Of a stretch of 64,000 nucleotides of DNA, positions 44,152-53,224 are shown in pieces. Positions within the stretch are counted from its first letter, which is position 1. Every line of letters starts with the position of its first letter. This DNA is from Microbacterium thalassium (GTDB lineage: Bacteria; Actinomycetota; Actinomycetes; Actinomycetales; Microbacteriaceae), in contig NZ_JACHML010000001.1 of the NCBI RefSeq assembly GCF_014208045.1, positions 186,001 through 250,000 on the forward strand. Direction: 5' to 3'. A program made the position numbers and the translations under genes. The notes under the pieces are model-generated. The model was given only the letters and a program-made list of their open reading frames with translations, was not told where the DNA came from and did not search any database.

Positions 44152-47100
44152 TCAGCGGGCTCTGCCCCGCGAGTGGGGCACGAGGATCTCGACATCGTCG
44201 ACGACGACGACCTGCACACCGTCTGTGACCGCGGCCGTGACCGTGTACGTGCGTCCTTGCGTGGCATAGCGCTCGGCACGCACCGAGAGTTCGCCGTCGG
44301 CGATGCCGATGTCGTTCGGGAGGTCGTCGTCGCCGAGGCAGCAGTCTGCCTCCGACGAAACCGCCGACACGGCCGCGACGGCGAGGTCGTCCGGATCCAC
44401 CGTGAGCGAGATCGAGCGCATCTTGTGGTTCGGCGGCCACAGCGAGCCCGGGTCGGCGGTGACGTCGAACTCGCCCAGGCCGCCGTCGAGATCGAGCCCG
44501 ATCAGTGCCGCGTCGTGGTCCGACGCGCGGAACGGCGTCGTGGGGTCGAAGAACGTGTCCTGGACGCTCGACTTGAAACCGGTGTCGTAGTCGAGGATGT
44601 CGGGCTCGTCGGCGTTGATGTGCCACTCGGTGGCGCCGGTCACCTGCGCCGTGGCCGTCTCGCTCGACATGACGTAGTCGAGGTAGCCGACCTCGCCGTC
44701 GAAGACGTAGCTGTAGGCGTACTCACCCTGGTAGGCGCCGACGAGGTCGGTGAAGCCCGCGTCCTGCAGCACGACGATCGGGGCCTCCTTGTCGTAGGAG
44801 TTGAGGTCGCCGAGGATCAGCCAGTCGGCGTCGCCGCTGCCCGTCGGGTCGCCCGCGATCCAGTCCGCGAGCGCACCGGCGGCCGCGGTGCGCGTGTCGT
44901 TGCAGCTGCCGGTGAGGCCTCCCTCGCCGGCCTCGCCGCACTCCGAGCCCTTCGACTTCAGGTGGTTGACGGCCACCGAGAACACCTCGCCGCTGGCGTT
45001 CTCGACGAACGACTGGGCGACGGCCGCGCGGTTCTTGTTCACGCCCGAGTCGAGCGGGTCGAGGAACCCGGGGGTGTCGAGGCTGGCCGATGCCCCGTAC
45101 GGAGTGACCGCCGCGGTGCGGTAGATCACGCCGACCTTGATCGCATCGGTGCCGACGACCGAGTCGTCGCCTGCGGCGACGTAGTCGTACGTGCCCTCGC
45201 CGAGGAGGTCGTTCAGTCCCGGCAGGCCGCTGCCGTCGCCGTCCGGACCGTCCTCGCCGTCGACGATCGTGGCGAGCGCCTCGACCCCGGGCGTGTTCTC
45301 GATCTCGACCAGTCCGACCACGTCCGCGTCGAGGCCGACGAGCGCGTTGATGAGCTTGGCGTGCTGGCGCTCGAACTCCTCGCGATCGTCGGCGCCCCGG
45401 CAGTCCTGGTCCTCGGTGGGTCCGCACGTGTCGGCGGTGTCGAGCGAGACGAAGTAGTTCAGCGCGTTCAGCGACGCGACGCGCAGGTCGCCGCCGACGT
45501 CCTCGGGCTCGGCCGGGGCTTCGGTCCTGACGTAGGTGTCGTACCCGTCACCGTCGCCGTAGGGCAGGATGCGGTAGAGCCCGAACGAGTAGGTGATGGG
45601 ACCCGTGAGGCCGGTCACCGTGTCGCCGCCGCGGAACGAGTTCTCGAGGCTGAACGGCTCACGGTTGACCGGGTGGATGTTCACGTCGGGGTTCTGGGAC
45701 GAGTTCCCGTCGTCGATCGTGATGCGGCTGCGCAGGTTGAGGTCGCGCAGCTCGGCGGCGGCGGGGTCGTCGGGCGCGTACACGGCCGTGGGGTTCATGA
45801 CACGGTCGGTGTCCGCGAGTGACGGCAGCGCGACGACGACCTCGCCGAAGCGGTCGTAGTTGAAGTACTCCGACATGACGAGTTCCTGCGGCAGCGTTCC
45901 CGCCATGCCCTCGTAGGCCTCCATCGCGTCGACGGACGCGAGCGGGAACTCGATCGTGGCCGGCGTCGGCAGGTCGACGCCGGACTCGACGACGGTGATC
46001 ACGTCGGCGGTGATCTCCGTCAGGCCGTTGAACTCCGACACCGCTCCGGTGACCTGCACCAGGTCACCGAGCGACACGCTGTCATTGCTGAAGTTGTAGA
46101 CGAAGATCCCCTCGGACGTTGTGGGGTCGCTGTCCGCCTCCGCGTCCTCCTCCTGCACGAAGAAGCCGCGCAGCGTGGGGTAGGCGCCCTCGTTGTCGCC
46201 GACGACGACACCCTCGACGGTGACCGATCGGCCCACGAGCGGCGAAGTGTCGGTGTCGCCCTGGACGTCGTGGATGAAGACCTCGATCGTCTCCCCGGTG
46301 TCGCCGGTTCCGGCGGTCGGCACGTTGATGTCATCGGTGATCGGACGGAAGGTCAGGAACTCCCAGTCGGCGACGGTGTCGGTGTCGACACCGGTGGCGA
46401 CACGCCGAACGCCCGCCGGAAGGTACGGCCCGTCCGGACCCACCACCGGAGCACCGAAGAAGAAGCTGTCCGTCAGCCCGCCGTCGGTGATCCCGACGGC
46501 GTCGATCGCGGGTGCGTCCGCGGGAAGCGTGTCGAGGTAGCCCGCACCGAGGTCGTCCACGACGACGAGTCCGATCGTGAGCGAGGAGTTCTCCAGCGCG
46601 TTGGACGGCAGCGAAGCGTTCGGCACGATGCCGAACGCGTTCGCGGCGATCTCGTTCGCGAGCAGGTAGAAGCCGTTGTCGCCGATCGCGGCGCCGGCGG
46701 GGAGTTCGAAGTAGTGCTGGATCTGGCCGTTGCTCGAGATGTCGTCGCTCTCGATGTCGACGATCGCGAGACCCTCCAGGCTCGTGCCCGGCGTGCCGTA
46801 CAGCTCGACATACTCGGCGTCCGAGCCGTCTGTCGACACGAGCGCCGCGTTGATCACGAGCAGCGGGGCGGCCGCCGTGGGGGTGTTGGGCGGCGAGTCG
46901 AGGCTGAAGTCGAGCAGTTCCCAGTCGGCTGCGGTGTCGGTGTCGACGCCGGCGACGACCCGGCCCCATCCGGCGGGGAAGTACGAGCCGTCCGGCCCGA
47001 GGACGGGCAGACCGAAGTAGCCGGCGTCGCCCGCGCCGCCGTCGGTGCTCGCGAAGCCGTCGACGACCGTGATCGTGTCATCGACGAGATCGCCGACGGC

Positions 47101-47520
47101 CTTCGTGCCCAGCGACGCGGTCTGCACCAGCGCGACGGTCGATGTGCTGTTCTCGAAGAAGTTGTTCGCGATCTCCAGGTCGGGAGCCACGCCGTAGGTG
47201 TCGGCCGTGAGGGTGTTCGCGATGAGGTAGTAGCCGTTCGGGCCGAGCACCGCGTCCGACGGCAGGTCGAGGCGGCGGTCGATACGCCCCTGGGGCGATT
47301 CGATGTCGCCTTCGACGTCGAGGATGCTGAGCCCCGCGAGCGACGCGCCGGGGGTGCCGTACAGCTCGAGGTACTCCACGTCCGTACTGTCCGTGCTCAT
47401 CAGCACTTCGTTGATCAGCACGGGATCGCCCGTCGCCGCCTGCGCCGGAGGCACGCCGATCAGCGCGAGCGAGACGAAGGCGGTTGCGGCGACGGCGGTG
47501 GCACGACGATTCACGGGCAC
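44152..47520 (-). CDS. Secreted ExeM/NucH-type nuclease with lamin-tail repeats
   Basis: 1122 residues. A Sec signal peptide (TAVAATAFVSLALIGVPP, cleaved after AQA), two related lamin-tail-like domains (LINEVLMSTDSTDVEYLELY and VINAALVSTDGSDAEYVELY), an OB-fold segment (VEGVVVGDNEGAYPTLRGF), then an endonuclease/exonuclease/phosphatase domain (DLRVASLNALNYF ... GLVEIEN ... LILGDLNSYD) and a C-terminal beta domain with SLWPPNHKM. It would degrade extracellular DNA for nutrients or biofilm turnover. GTG start at 47520 after GAGGAG; a far longer open frame upstream overlaps lysS in another frame and is rejected. Confidence 0.92.
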   Translation of the reverse strand: MPVNRRATAVAATAFVSLALIGVPPAQAATGDPVLINEVLMSTDSTDVEYLELYGTPGASLAGLSILDVEGDIESPQGRIDRRLDLPSDAVLGPNGYYLIANTLTADTYGVAPDLEIANNFFENSTSTVALVQTASLGTKAVGDLVDDTITVVDGFASTDGGAGDAGYFGLPVLGPDGSYFPAGWGRVVAGVDTDTAADWELLDFSLDSPPNTPTAAAPLLVINAALVSTDGSDAEYVELYGTPGTSLEGLAIVDIESDDISSNGQIQHYFELPAGAAIGDNGFYLLANEIAANAFGIVPNASLPSNALENSSLTIGLVVVDDLGAGYLDTLPADAPAIDAVGITDGGLTDSFFFGAPVVGPDGPYLPAGVRRVATGVDTDTVADWEFLTFRPITDDINVPTAGTGDTGETIEVFIHDVQGDTDTSPLVGRSVTVEGVVVGDNEGAYPTLRGFFVQEEDAEADSDPTTSEGIFVYNFSNDSVSLGDLVQVTGAVSEFNGLTEITADVITVVESGVDLPTPATIEFPLASVDAMEAYEGMAGTLPQELVMSEYFNYDRFGEVVVALPSLADTDRVMNPTAVYAPDDPAAAELRDLNLRSRITIDDGNSSQNPDVNIHPVNREPFSLENSFRGGDTVTGLTGPITYSFGLYRILPYGDGDGYDTYVRTEAPAEPEDVGGDLRVASLNALNYFVSLDTADTCGPTEDQDCRGADDREEFERQHAKLINALVGLDADVVGLVEIENTPGVEALATIVDGEDGPDGDGSGLPGLNDLLGEGTYDYVAAGDDSVVGTDAIKVGVIYRTAAVTPYGASASLDTPGFLDPLDSGVNKNRAAVAQSFVENASGEVFSVAVNHLKSKGSECGEAGEGGLTGSCNDTRTAAAGALADWIAGDPTGSGDADWLILGDLNSYDKEAPIVVLQDAGFTDLVGAYQGEYAYSYVFDGEVGYLDYVMSSETATAQVTGATEWHINADEPDILDYDTGFKSSVQDTFFDPTTPFRASDHDAALIGLDLDGGLGEFDVTADPGSLWPPNHKMRSISLTVDPDDLAVAAVSAVSSEADCCLGDDDLPNDIGIADGELSVRAERYATQGRTYTVTAAVTDGVQVVVVDDVEILVPHSRGRAR

Positions 47521-47548
47521 GAACTCTCCTCGGTAGTGGCTCGCGCCG

Positions 47549-47604
47549 ACGCTACCGGCCCCTGCCGACCCCACCCAATGCCTGCGAGGTAACGGCAGGT
47601 GAAT
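47549..47604 (-). promoter_or_regulatory. Candidate promoter and PHO-box-like repeat of the nuclease gene
   Basis: On the minus strand ATTCACC (47604-47598) and GTTACCT (47593-47587) are spaced 11 bases, weakly resembling the GTTCACC repeats bound by PhoP in actinobacteria; an overlapping CCTGC/GCAGG inverted repeat is an alternative reading. TAGCGT (47554-47549) is a possible -10. The repeat is further from it than usual. Confidence 0.3.
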
Positions 47605-47642
47605 TCTGGATTTCCCGACGGGGGCCAGGAATCCGCGTCGCG

Positions 47643-49166
47643 CTACTTCACCAGCGGGAAGAGGATCGTCTCGCGGATGCCGAGGCCCGTGATCGCCATC
47701 AGCAGGCGGTCGATGCCCATGCCCATGCCGCCGGTGGGCGGCATGCCGTGCTCGAGGGCGCGCAGGAACTCCTCGTCGATGCGCATGGCCTCGACGTCGC
47801 CGCGCGCCGCGAGCTTGGCCTGCTCGACGAAGCGCTCGCGCTGGATCACCGGGTCGACCAGCTCGGAGTAGCCGGTGGCCAGCTCGAAGCCGCGGACGTA
47901 CAGGTCCCACTTCTCCACGACGCCCGGGATCGAGCGGTGCTCGCGCACCAGCGGGCTGGTGTCGAGCGGGAAGTCCATGACGAACGTCGGTCGGGTCAGG
48001 CCGCCCTTGACGAAGTGCTCCCACAGCTCTTCGACGAGCTTGCCGTGGATGACGTGCGGCGGCTCTTCTACGCCCTCCGCCTGGGCGATGTCGCGGAGCT
48101 CGTCCAGCGGCGTCTCGGGCGTGATCTCGCGCCCGGCGGCGGCCGACAGCGACTCGTACATCGACAGCCGCTCCCAGTCGCCGCCGAGGTCGTACTCGGT
48201 GCCGTCCGCCCACGTGACGGTGGTCGAACCGGCGACCGCGACGGCCGCATCCTGGATCAGGGCCTGCGTCAGGTCGGCGATGCCGTTGTAGTCGGTGTAG
48301 GCCTGGTACGCCTCGAGCATCGCGAACTCGGGGCTGTGGGTCGAGTCGGCGCCCTCGTTGCGGAAGTTCCGGTTGATCTCGAACACGCGGTCGATGCCGC
48401 CCACGACGGCGCGCTTGAGGTAGAGCTCCGGAGCGATGCGCAGGAACAGGTCGGCGTCGAACGCGTTGGAGCGCGTCACGAAGGGACGAGCGGATGCTCC
48501 GCCGTGCTGCACCTGGAGCATCGGGGTCTCGACCTCGATGAAGCCGCGGGAGGCGAAGGTCGTCCGCAGGCTCGCGTTGACCTTCGAGCGCGCGACGACC
48601 GTCTCGCGGGCCTGGTCGCGCACGATGAGGTCGAGGAAGCGCGAGCGCACGCGGCTCTCCTCGCTCAGCTCGGCGTACATGTTCGGCAGCGGCAGGATCG
48701 CCTTCGACGCGATCTGCCAGTCCGTGACCATGATCGACAGCTCCCCGCGACGGCTGGAGATGACCCCGCCGGTGACGTAGACGTGGTCGCCCAGGTCGAC
48801 GAGCTCCTTCCAGGCCCGCAGCGACTCCTCGCCCACGTTCGCGAGCGACACCATCGCCTGGATGCGGCTGCCGTCGCCGGACTGCAGGCTCGCGAAGCAC
48901 AGCTTGCCGGTGTTGCGGCTGAACACGACACGGCCCGCCACGGCGGCGGTCACGCCGGTCTCTGCCCCGGCCTCGAGGTCGCCGTAGCGCTCGCGCAGTT
49001 CGGGGATCGTGTCGGTGACGGGGAGCGTCACCGGGTACGCGCCGCCTGCGGCATCCGCCCGCTCGGCGATCAGCTGCTCGCGCTTGGCCAGGCGCACGGC
49101 CTTCTGCTCGAAGACGTCGTCTTCGGTCGGCTCGTTGGCGGGCGCGGGCGCGGCGGAATCGGTCAT
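47643..49166 (-). CDS. lysS: Lysyl-tRNA synthetase, class II
   Basis: 507 residues, normal length. N-terminal OB-fold anticodon domain (VAGRVVFSRNTGKLCFASLQ), class II motif 1 region (GFIEVETPML), motif 2 (VFEINRNFRNEGADSTHSPE) and motif 3 (GGMGMGIDRLLM). It charges tRNA-Lys. A GAGGAG site precedes the ATG. In related genomes panC normally sits between the DUF2520 gene and lysS; here lysS follows the DUF2520 gene after a 77-base gap. Confidence 0.98.
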   Translation of the reverse strand: MTDSAAPAPANEPTEDDVFEQKAVRLAKREQLIAERADAAGGAYPVTLPVTDTIPELRERYGDLEAGAETGVTAAVAGRVVFSRNTGKLCFASLQSGDGSRIQAMVSLANVGEESLRAWKELVDLGDHVYVTGGVISSRRGELSIMVTDWQIASKAILPLPNMYAELSEESRVRSRFLDLIVRDQARETVVARSKVNASLRTTFASRGFIEVETPMLQVQHGGASARPFVTRSNAFDADLFLRIAPELYLKRAVVGGIDRVFEINRNFRNEGADSTHSPEFAMLEAYQAYTDYNGIADLTQALIQDAAVAVAGSTTVTWADGTEYDLGGDWERLSMYESLSAAAGREITPETPLDELRDIAQAEGVEEPPHVIHGKLVEELWEHFVKGGLTRPTFVMDFPLDTSPLVREHRSIPGVVEKWDLYVRGFELATGYSELVDPVIQRERFVEQAKLAARGDVEAMRIDEEFLRALEHGMPPTGGMGMGIDRLLMAITGLGIRETILFPLVK

Positions 49167-49243
49167 CGTGTCAGGGCTCCTCGGGACAGACCGATCAAGT
49201 CTACCGGCGCGTGCGTGCGAGACCCTGAAGAGGGTTCAGCCGG

Positions 49244-49951
49244 CTACTGGTCGACGGGCGGCACCTCGCCGGTCGCGCCGCCGGCTTCGGCGAGCGCGTG
49301 ATCGACCGTCGAGTGGACCAGCGACGACAGGTACAGACCGGGCTCCGGGATGCCGGCCCGGGCCAGCAGACCGGCGGCCTGACCGACGATCGAGCGCGAG
49401 AACGCCGTCGCGGTCGCGATGGCCTCGGCATACGCCGCACGGTCCTCTTCGGCGACCACGATCGGCTCGCAGCCGAGTTCGACCGCCAGCGCCTGGGCGA
49501 TCGGCAGCACCGGTCCCGGGGCGGTCACGGCGGCGAACGCGTTCGTGAGCTGGCGCAGGTCCATGCTCGTCCCCGTGAACGCGATCGCGGGATGGATCGC
49601 CAGGGGAATGGCGCCACGGGCGGCCGCGGGCGCGAGGACGCCCGTCCCGAAGGCGGCGTCGGTGTGGACGACGAGCTGACCCGGCTGCCACGCGCCGACC
49701 TCGGCGAGTCCGCCGACGAGGCCCTCGAGCTGCTCCGTGGGCACGGCGATCACGACGAGTTCGCTGCGTCGCAGGATCTCATCGGCGGCGAGCACCGGTA
49801 CGCCGGGCAGCACGGCCTCGACGCGATCCCGATCGGATCCTGCCGTGATGCCCGTCAGCGCATGCCCGGCGCCGGCGAGGGCGGCGCCGATGACGGGGCC
49901 GACGCGTCCCGCGCCGATGATCCCCACGCCGAGGCGGGCGGTCCGAAGCAT
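49244..49951 (-). CDS. Rossmann-like/DUF2520 protein
   Basis: 235 residues. GVGIIGAGRVGPVIGAALA is an NAD(P)-binding Rossmann start, followed by LVVIAVPTEQLEGLVGGL and AIHPAIAFTG, the pattern of the Rossmann-like DUF2520 family related to ketopantoate- or pyrroline-carboxylate reductases. Its genomic companion is usually panC, so a link to pantothenate synthesis has been suggested, but the reaction is unknown. TAGCAT lies six bases before the ATG. Confidence 0.88.
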   Translation of the reverse strand: MLRTARLGVGIIGAGRVGPVIGAALAGAGHALTGITAGSDRDRVEAVLPGVPVLAADEILRRSELVVIAVPTEQLEGLVGGLAEVGAWQPGQLVVHTDAAFGTGVLAPAAARGAIPLAIHPAIAFTGTSMDLRQLTNAFAAVTAPGPVLPIAQALAVELGCEPIVVAEEDRAAYAEAIATATAFSRSIVGQAAGLLARAGIPEPGLYLSSLVHSTVDHALAEAGGATGEVPPVDQ

Positions 49952-50057
49952 CCGTCGATGCTACCGAACCGCCCGGCGCGCCTCCGACGCCCTCGTGGAC
50001 GTGGTGGATCTCGTCGGCGATGCGCCCGTGGGCGACGCGGGCCGGGTGCGCGGACGG

Positions 50058-51671
50058 TCAGCGACCGGCGTCTTCGCCGGCTTCGCCCGCCCACCGATGC
50101 GTGTGATCGGCCGCCGCGGCCGCCAGCACCCCCGACTCGACGTCGGCGAACACGCGCAGCGCGGCGTCCCGGTCGATCGCCCCGATCGTGGTCGAGACCC
50201 GGCCCGGGATCGTGTGGGCGCGGATGCCGGCGACGCGGATCGCCCGGGCGAGCGGCCCCTGCGACACCCCGATCGACTGCAGACGCGCGAGCGGCAGGAC
50301 GCTGAGCTGACGCCACACGACACCGCGGCGCAGGAGCAGGGCGTCGGGCGTCGCGAGCAGCCCGTTGCGGCGCCACGACAGCGGCCGGAGCAGCCGCGCC
50401 CGCCCCGGGGTGTTCGTGTACGGGTCGTCGGTCTGGGGACCCAGGATCCCGTGGCGGAAGACCTCGGGCCACGCGCTCTCGGGGAGGTCGGGCAGCAGCA
50501 GCCGCAGCACCTGCTCGACGTCGTCGCGCGTGCCGACGGGGAGCACCGTGGCGAACTGCTCGGAGTTGCCGTCGCCCCCGGCGCTGCCGGAGAGCCGGTT
50601 GACCGTGACCGTCCACCAGCCGGCCGGCCGCCACAGGATCGACTGCGAGACCTCGATGGCGTGCACGCGGCCGGGCGGGACGATCTCGGTGATGGTCGTG
50701 AGCAGACCGAACGTGATGCGCACGCCGTCGGGCGTCGGGGCGATCGAGTACCGCAGCGAGCGCGTGATCGAGCGGAACCAGAACGCGGCGAAGCCGATGA
50801 TCGCCGGGACGAAGCCGAACAGCAGCCACGGGGTGCTGTTGACGACCCCGATCACGATCGCCGTCAGCGCGGCGATCAGCCACAGCGTCGAGGTGCTGAG
50901 GATGTGCGAGCCGATGATGCGGCCCACCGGGATGTGGACGACGGATTCCGGTTCTTCGACCTCGGGCTCGTCGCCCGCGATCAGACCCGTGACGCCTCGG
51001 CCGACCGTCCGCCCGAGCCCCGCGGCGGGCGCGGCCGAACCGTCGCCCGACCCGGCCGCCGACGATCCGAGCCGCCGCCCGGAGGCGAGCCGCAGGATGT
51101 CGGCCCGCACCGCCTCGGCGTTGGCGGTCGACAGGTACTCCAGCTTCACGTTCGCGTCGGCGCCCGCGCCGACCACTTCGAGCTTCGCCATCCCGAAGAT
51201 GCGCGCGATCATCGGGCGCGTGAGGTTCACGCCCTGCACGCGGTCCAGCGGCGCGCGGCGCTGCGTGCGATTGAGGATGCCGCGGCGCACCTCGACGTCG
51301 TCGCCCGTGATGCGGAAGGAGTGGAACCGCCACGACAGGTAGAAACCGCTCACCAGCACCGCCAGGACGCCGAGCACGACCACGAGGGCCACCAGGTAGA
51401 GGTTGTTGGCGATCACGAAGTCGACCGGGTCGTCGCCGCCGCCGAAGTCGGAGAAGTCCTCCGACGAGTCCGGCAGCAGCCACGGCAGGAAGACGGCGAC
51501 GAGCCGATCGCGCATGTTCGCCACGATGATGCCGCCGACCACGAGCAGGAACAGCCCGCCCCGCATGAGCGGCGTGAGCGGATGCATCCGGTGCCACTCC
51601 CCGTCGCTGAGGGGCGAGCGCACCAGGTCCGACGGCGGCACCGCCGGCTCGGGGACGGCGGCGTCGCTCAC
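50058..51671 (-). CDS. PH-domain (bPH2) membrane protein, YdbT-like
   Basis: 537 residues. Four or so membrane helices in two pairs (GGLFLLVVGGIIVANM; LYLVALVVVLGVLAVLV; LWLIAALTAIVIGVV; LLFGFVPAIIGFAAF) separate three bacterial PH-like domains, e.g. FRITGDDVEVRRGILNRTQR and RLQSIGVSQGPLARA. YdbS/YdbT pairs occur widely and affect envelope and antimicrobial tolerance in some Firmicutes; role here unknown. GTG start overlaps the upstream stop (GTGA). The downstream 106 bases (49952-50057) hold no gene. Confidence 0.88.
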   Translation of the reverse strand: MSDAAVPEPAVPPSDLVRSPLSDGEWHRMHPLTPLMRGGLFLLVVGGIIVANMRDRLVAVFLPWLLPDSSEDFSDFGGGDDPVDFVIANNLYLVALVVVLGVLAVLVSGFYLSWRFHSFRITGDDVEVRRGILNRTQRRAPLDRVQGVNLTRPMIARIFGMAKLEVVGAGADANVKLEYLSTANAEAVRADILRLASGRRLGSSAAGSGDGSAAPAAGLGRTVGRGVTGLIAGDEPEVEEPESVVHIPVGRIIGSHILSTSTLWLIAALTAIVIGVVNSTPWLLFGFVPAIIGFAAFWFRSITRSLRYSIAPTPDGVRITFGLLTTITEIVPPGRVHAIEVSQSILWRPAGWWTVTVNRLSGSAGGDGNSEQFATVLPVGTRDDVEQVLRLLLPDLPESAWPEVFRHGILGPQTDDPYTNTPGRARLLRPLSWRRNGLLATPDALLLRRGVVWRQLSVLPLARLQSIGVSQGPLARAIRVAGIRAHTIPGRVSTTIGAIDRDAALRVFADVESGVLAAAAADHTHRWAGEAGEDAGR

Positions 51672-52255
51672 AGTCCCGTCCGCCGGGTCTCGGCGACGGC
51701 GACCAGATGGTCGCGCAGCGTCTCGGCCGTCGCCTGCGGGAGCCCCGGGATCGTGACGCCGGTGGCCGCGGCGGCGGTGACGAACTTCAGCTGGGCGATC
51801 CCGAAGCCGCGGTCGAGCGGGCCGTGGGTGATGTCGATCAGCTGCATCCGTCCGTACGGCACCGCGACGATGCGCTGCCACAGGATGCCCCGCCGGAACA
51901 CCAGGTCGTCCTCGCGCAGCCGGTACCCGATCGACCGTGCCTGGCGCGGTGTGATCGCGATCGTCCACACCAGGATCACCGAGACGATGCCGCCCGCGAT
52001 CAGCGCCCACCACTGCTGCCACAGCAGCCACAGCGCGAGCGTGACCGCGACGACGACGATCAGCACCGCGCCGTTCGAGATCAGCTGGACCCACACGTAC
52101 TTGGGCGAGATCTGGTGCCAGGCGCCCGGCTCGATGGCCAGACGCGCAGCGGATCGCGGCTCGATCAGCTTCGAGAAGGTCGCCTCGTCCGCGCCCGCGT
52201 CAGTCGTGGAGCTGGGGCTCGGGTCCGGTTCCGGCGCCGCCGGGCTGTTCGTCAT
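51668..52255 (-). CDS. PH-domain (bPH2) membrane protein, YdbS-like
   Basis: 195 residues. Two membrane helices (VLIVVVAVTLALWLL and LIAGGIVSVILVWTI) precede one bPH2 domain (YRLREDDLVFRRGILWQRIV, then YGRMQLIDITHGPLDR). It forms the usual pair with the following larger PH protein. The ATG lies 56 bases inside the upstream DUF3180 gene; no later in-frame start is available before the first helix, so the overlap seems real. Confidence 0.85.
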   Translation of the reverse strand: MTNSPAAPEPDPSPSSTTDAGADEATFSKLIEPRSAARLAIEPGAWHQISPKYVWVQLISNGAVLIVVVAVTLALWLLWQQWWALIAGGIVSVILVWTIAITPRQARSIGYRLREDDLVFRRGILWQRIVAVPYGRMQLIDITHGPLDRGFGIAQLKFVTAAAATGVTIPGLPQATAETLRDHLVAVAETRRTGL

Positions 52256-52694
52256 CGTCGTCCTTCCGGATCGTGCACAGGTGCTCCGCGACGAGCGCGG
52301 CGGCGATCAGGACGCCGCCCGCTGCCGCGGTGGCCAGGACCGCCGCGATCGAGCCTACCGAGGGCGGCACCGGACGGCTCAGCAGGAACAGCGCGAGCCC
52401 CAGGCCGAGGCCGCCGACGCCCGCCCCGACGATGCTCGACGCCTTCGCGAGCATGGCGATGCGCACAGCCCGGAAGGGGTCGATGCGCGCGGGCGCGGAC
52501 CCTCTCGCGGCGCGATGGATCGGCCAGGCGAGGGAGACCACGGCCGCCCCGAGCGCGATGAGCAGGACCGGCAGCGTGATCGCCGGGGTGAAGGTCGGGC
52601 GGCCGGCGGCCGTGAGGATCTGGTCGAGGGCGTACCCGGCGGCGACCCCGATGACCGCCGCGACGATGAGCACCCCGGGACCGGTGCGCTTCAC
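52200..52694 (-). CDS. DUF3180 membrane protein
   Basis: 164 residues with four membrane helices (VLIVAAVIGVAAGYAL; LPVLLIALGAAVVSL; GGLGLGLALFLL; ILATAAAGGVLIAAALVA region) and the ARIDPFRAVRIAMLAKASS segment characteristic of DUF3180. It always sits in the fol-PH region of actinobacteria; function unknown. GTG start overlaps the folK stop (GTGA). The hydrophilic tail ending EPQLHD overlaps the next gene by 56 bases in another frame. Confidence 0.85.
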   Translation of the reverse strand: MKRTGPGVLIVAAVIGVAAGYALDQILTAAGRPTFTPAITLPVLLIALGAAVVSLAWPIHRAARGSAPARIDPFRAVRIAMLAKASSIVGAGVGGLGLGLALFLLSRPVPPSVGSIAAVLATAAAGGVLIAAALVAEHLCTIRKDDDDEQPGGAGTGPEPQLHD

Positions 52695-53224
52695 GAGGCG
52701 TCCCCGGGGCGCGCGAGCAGGTCGTCGACGCGGCCCGCGCCCGGCAGCACCGCGTCGGGGTCGATCGCCAGCCACGGCACGAGGACGAAGTCGCGTTCGG
52801 CGGCGCGCGGATGCGGCAGCATCAGGCGGGGATCCTCGCTGCGGGTGTCGCCGTAGGCGATCAGGTCGAGATCGAGGGTGCGATCGCCCCAGCGCTCGGC
52901 CCGCTCCCGGCCGTGCCGCGCCTCGATGGCGTGCAGATAGCCGAGGAGCACCGAGGGCGCCAGGCGCGTGGTCACCAGCGCCACCGAGTTCAGATACGTC
53001 GGCTTGTCGGCATCCGGCCCCTCCAGGGTGACCGCGACCGACTCGACCGGCTCGGCGACGACGACGTCGGTCGTGAGCGGCAGGCGACGAAGCGCTTCGA
53101 CGGCCGACGCGAACGTGGCGCGCCGGTCGCCCAGGTTCGCCCCGAGGGCGATGACCGCCTGCACCGCCGGGCGGGGCTCGCGCGGCTCCGGTGCTTCGAT
53201 GCCGTCGGCGAGGCGCCGGTTCAC
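52691..53224 (-). CDS. folK: 2-amino-4-hydroxy-6-hydroxymethyldihydropteridine diphosphokinase
   Basis: 177 residues. AVIALGANLGDRRATFASAV, RWGDRTLDLDLIAYGD and MLPHPRAAERDFVLVPW are the three HPPK signatures, with the two Mg-binding aspartates in DLDLI. It transfers pyrophosphate from ATP to the pterin, before FolP. Start ATG overlaps the folB stop. Part of the folE-folP-folB-folK set. Confidence 0.96.
   Translation of the reverse strand: MNRRLADGIEAPEPREPRPAVQAVIALGANLGDRRATFASAVEALRRLPLTTDVVVAEPVESVAVTLEGPDADKPTYLNSVALVTTRLAPSVLLGYLHAIEARHGRERAERWGDRTLDLDLIAYGDTRSEDPRLMLPHPRAAERDFVLVPWLAIDPDAVLPGAGRVDDLLARPGDAS

Noticed and set aside
47521..48900. Upstream extension of the nuclease gene into lysS
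   Set aside because: The extension is an out-of-frame reading of lysS; the signal peptide and ribosome binding site fix the start at 47520.
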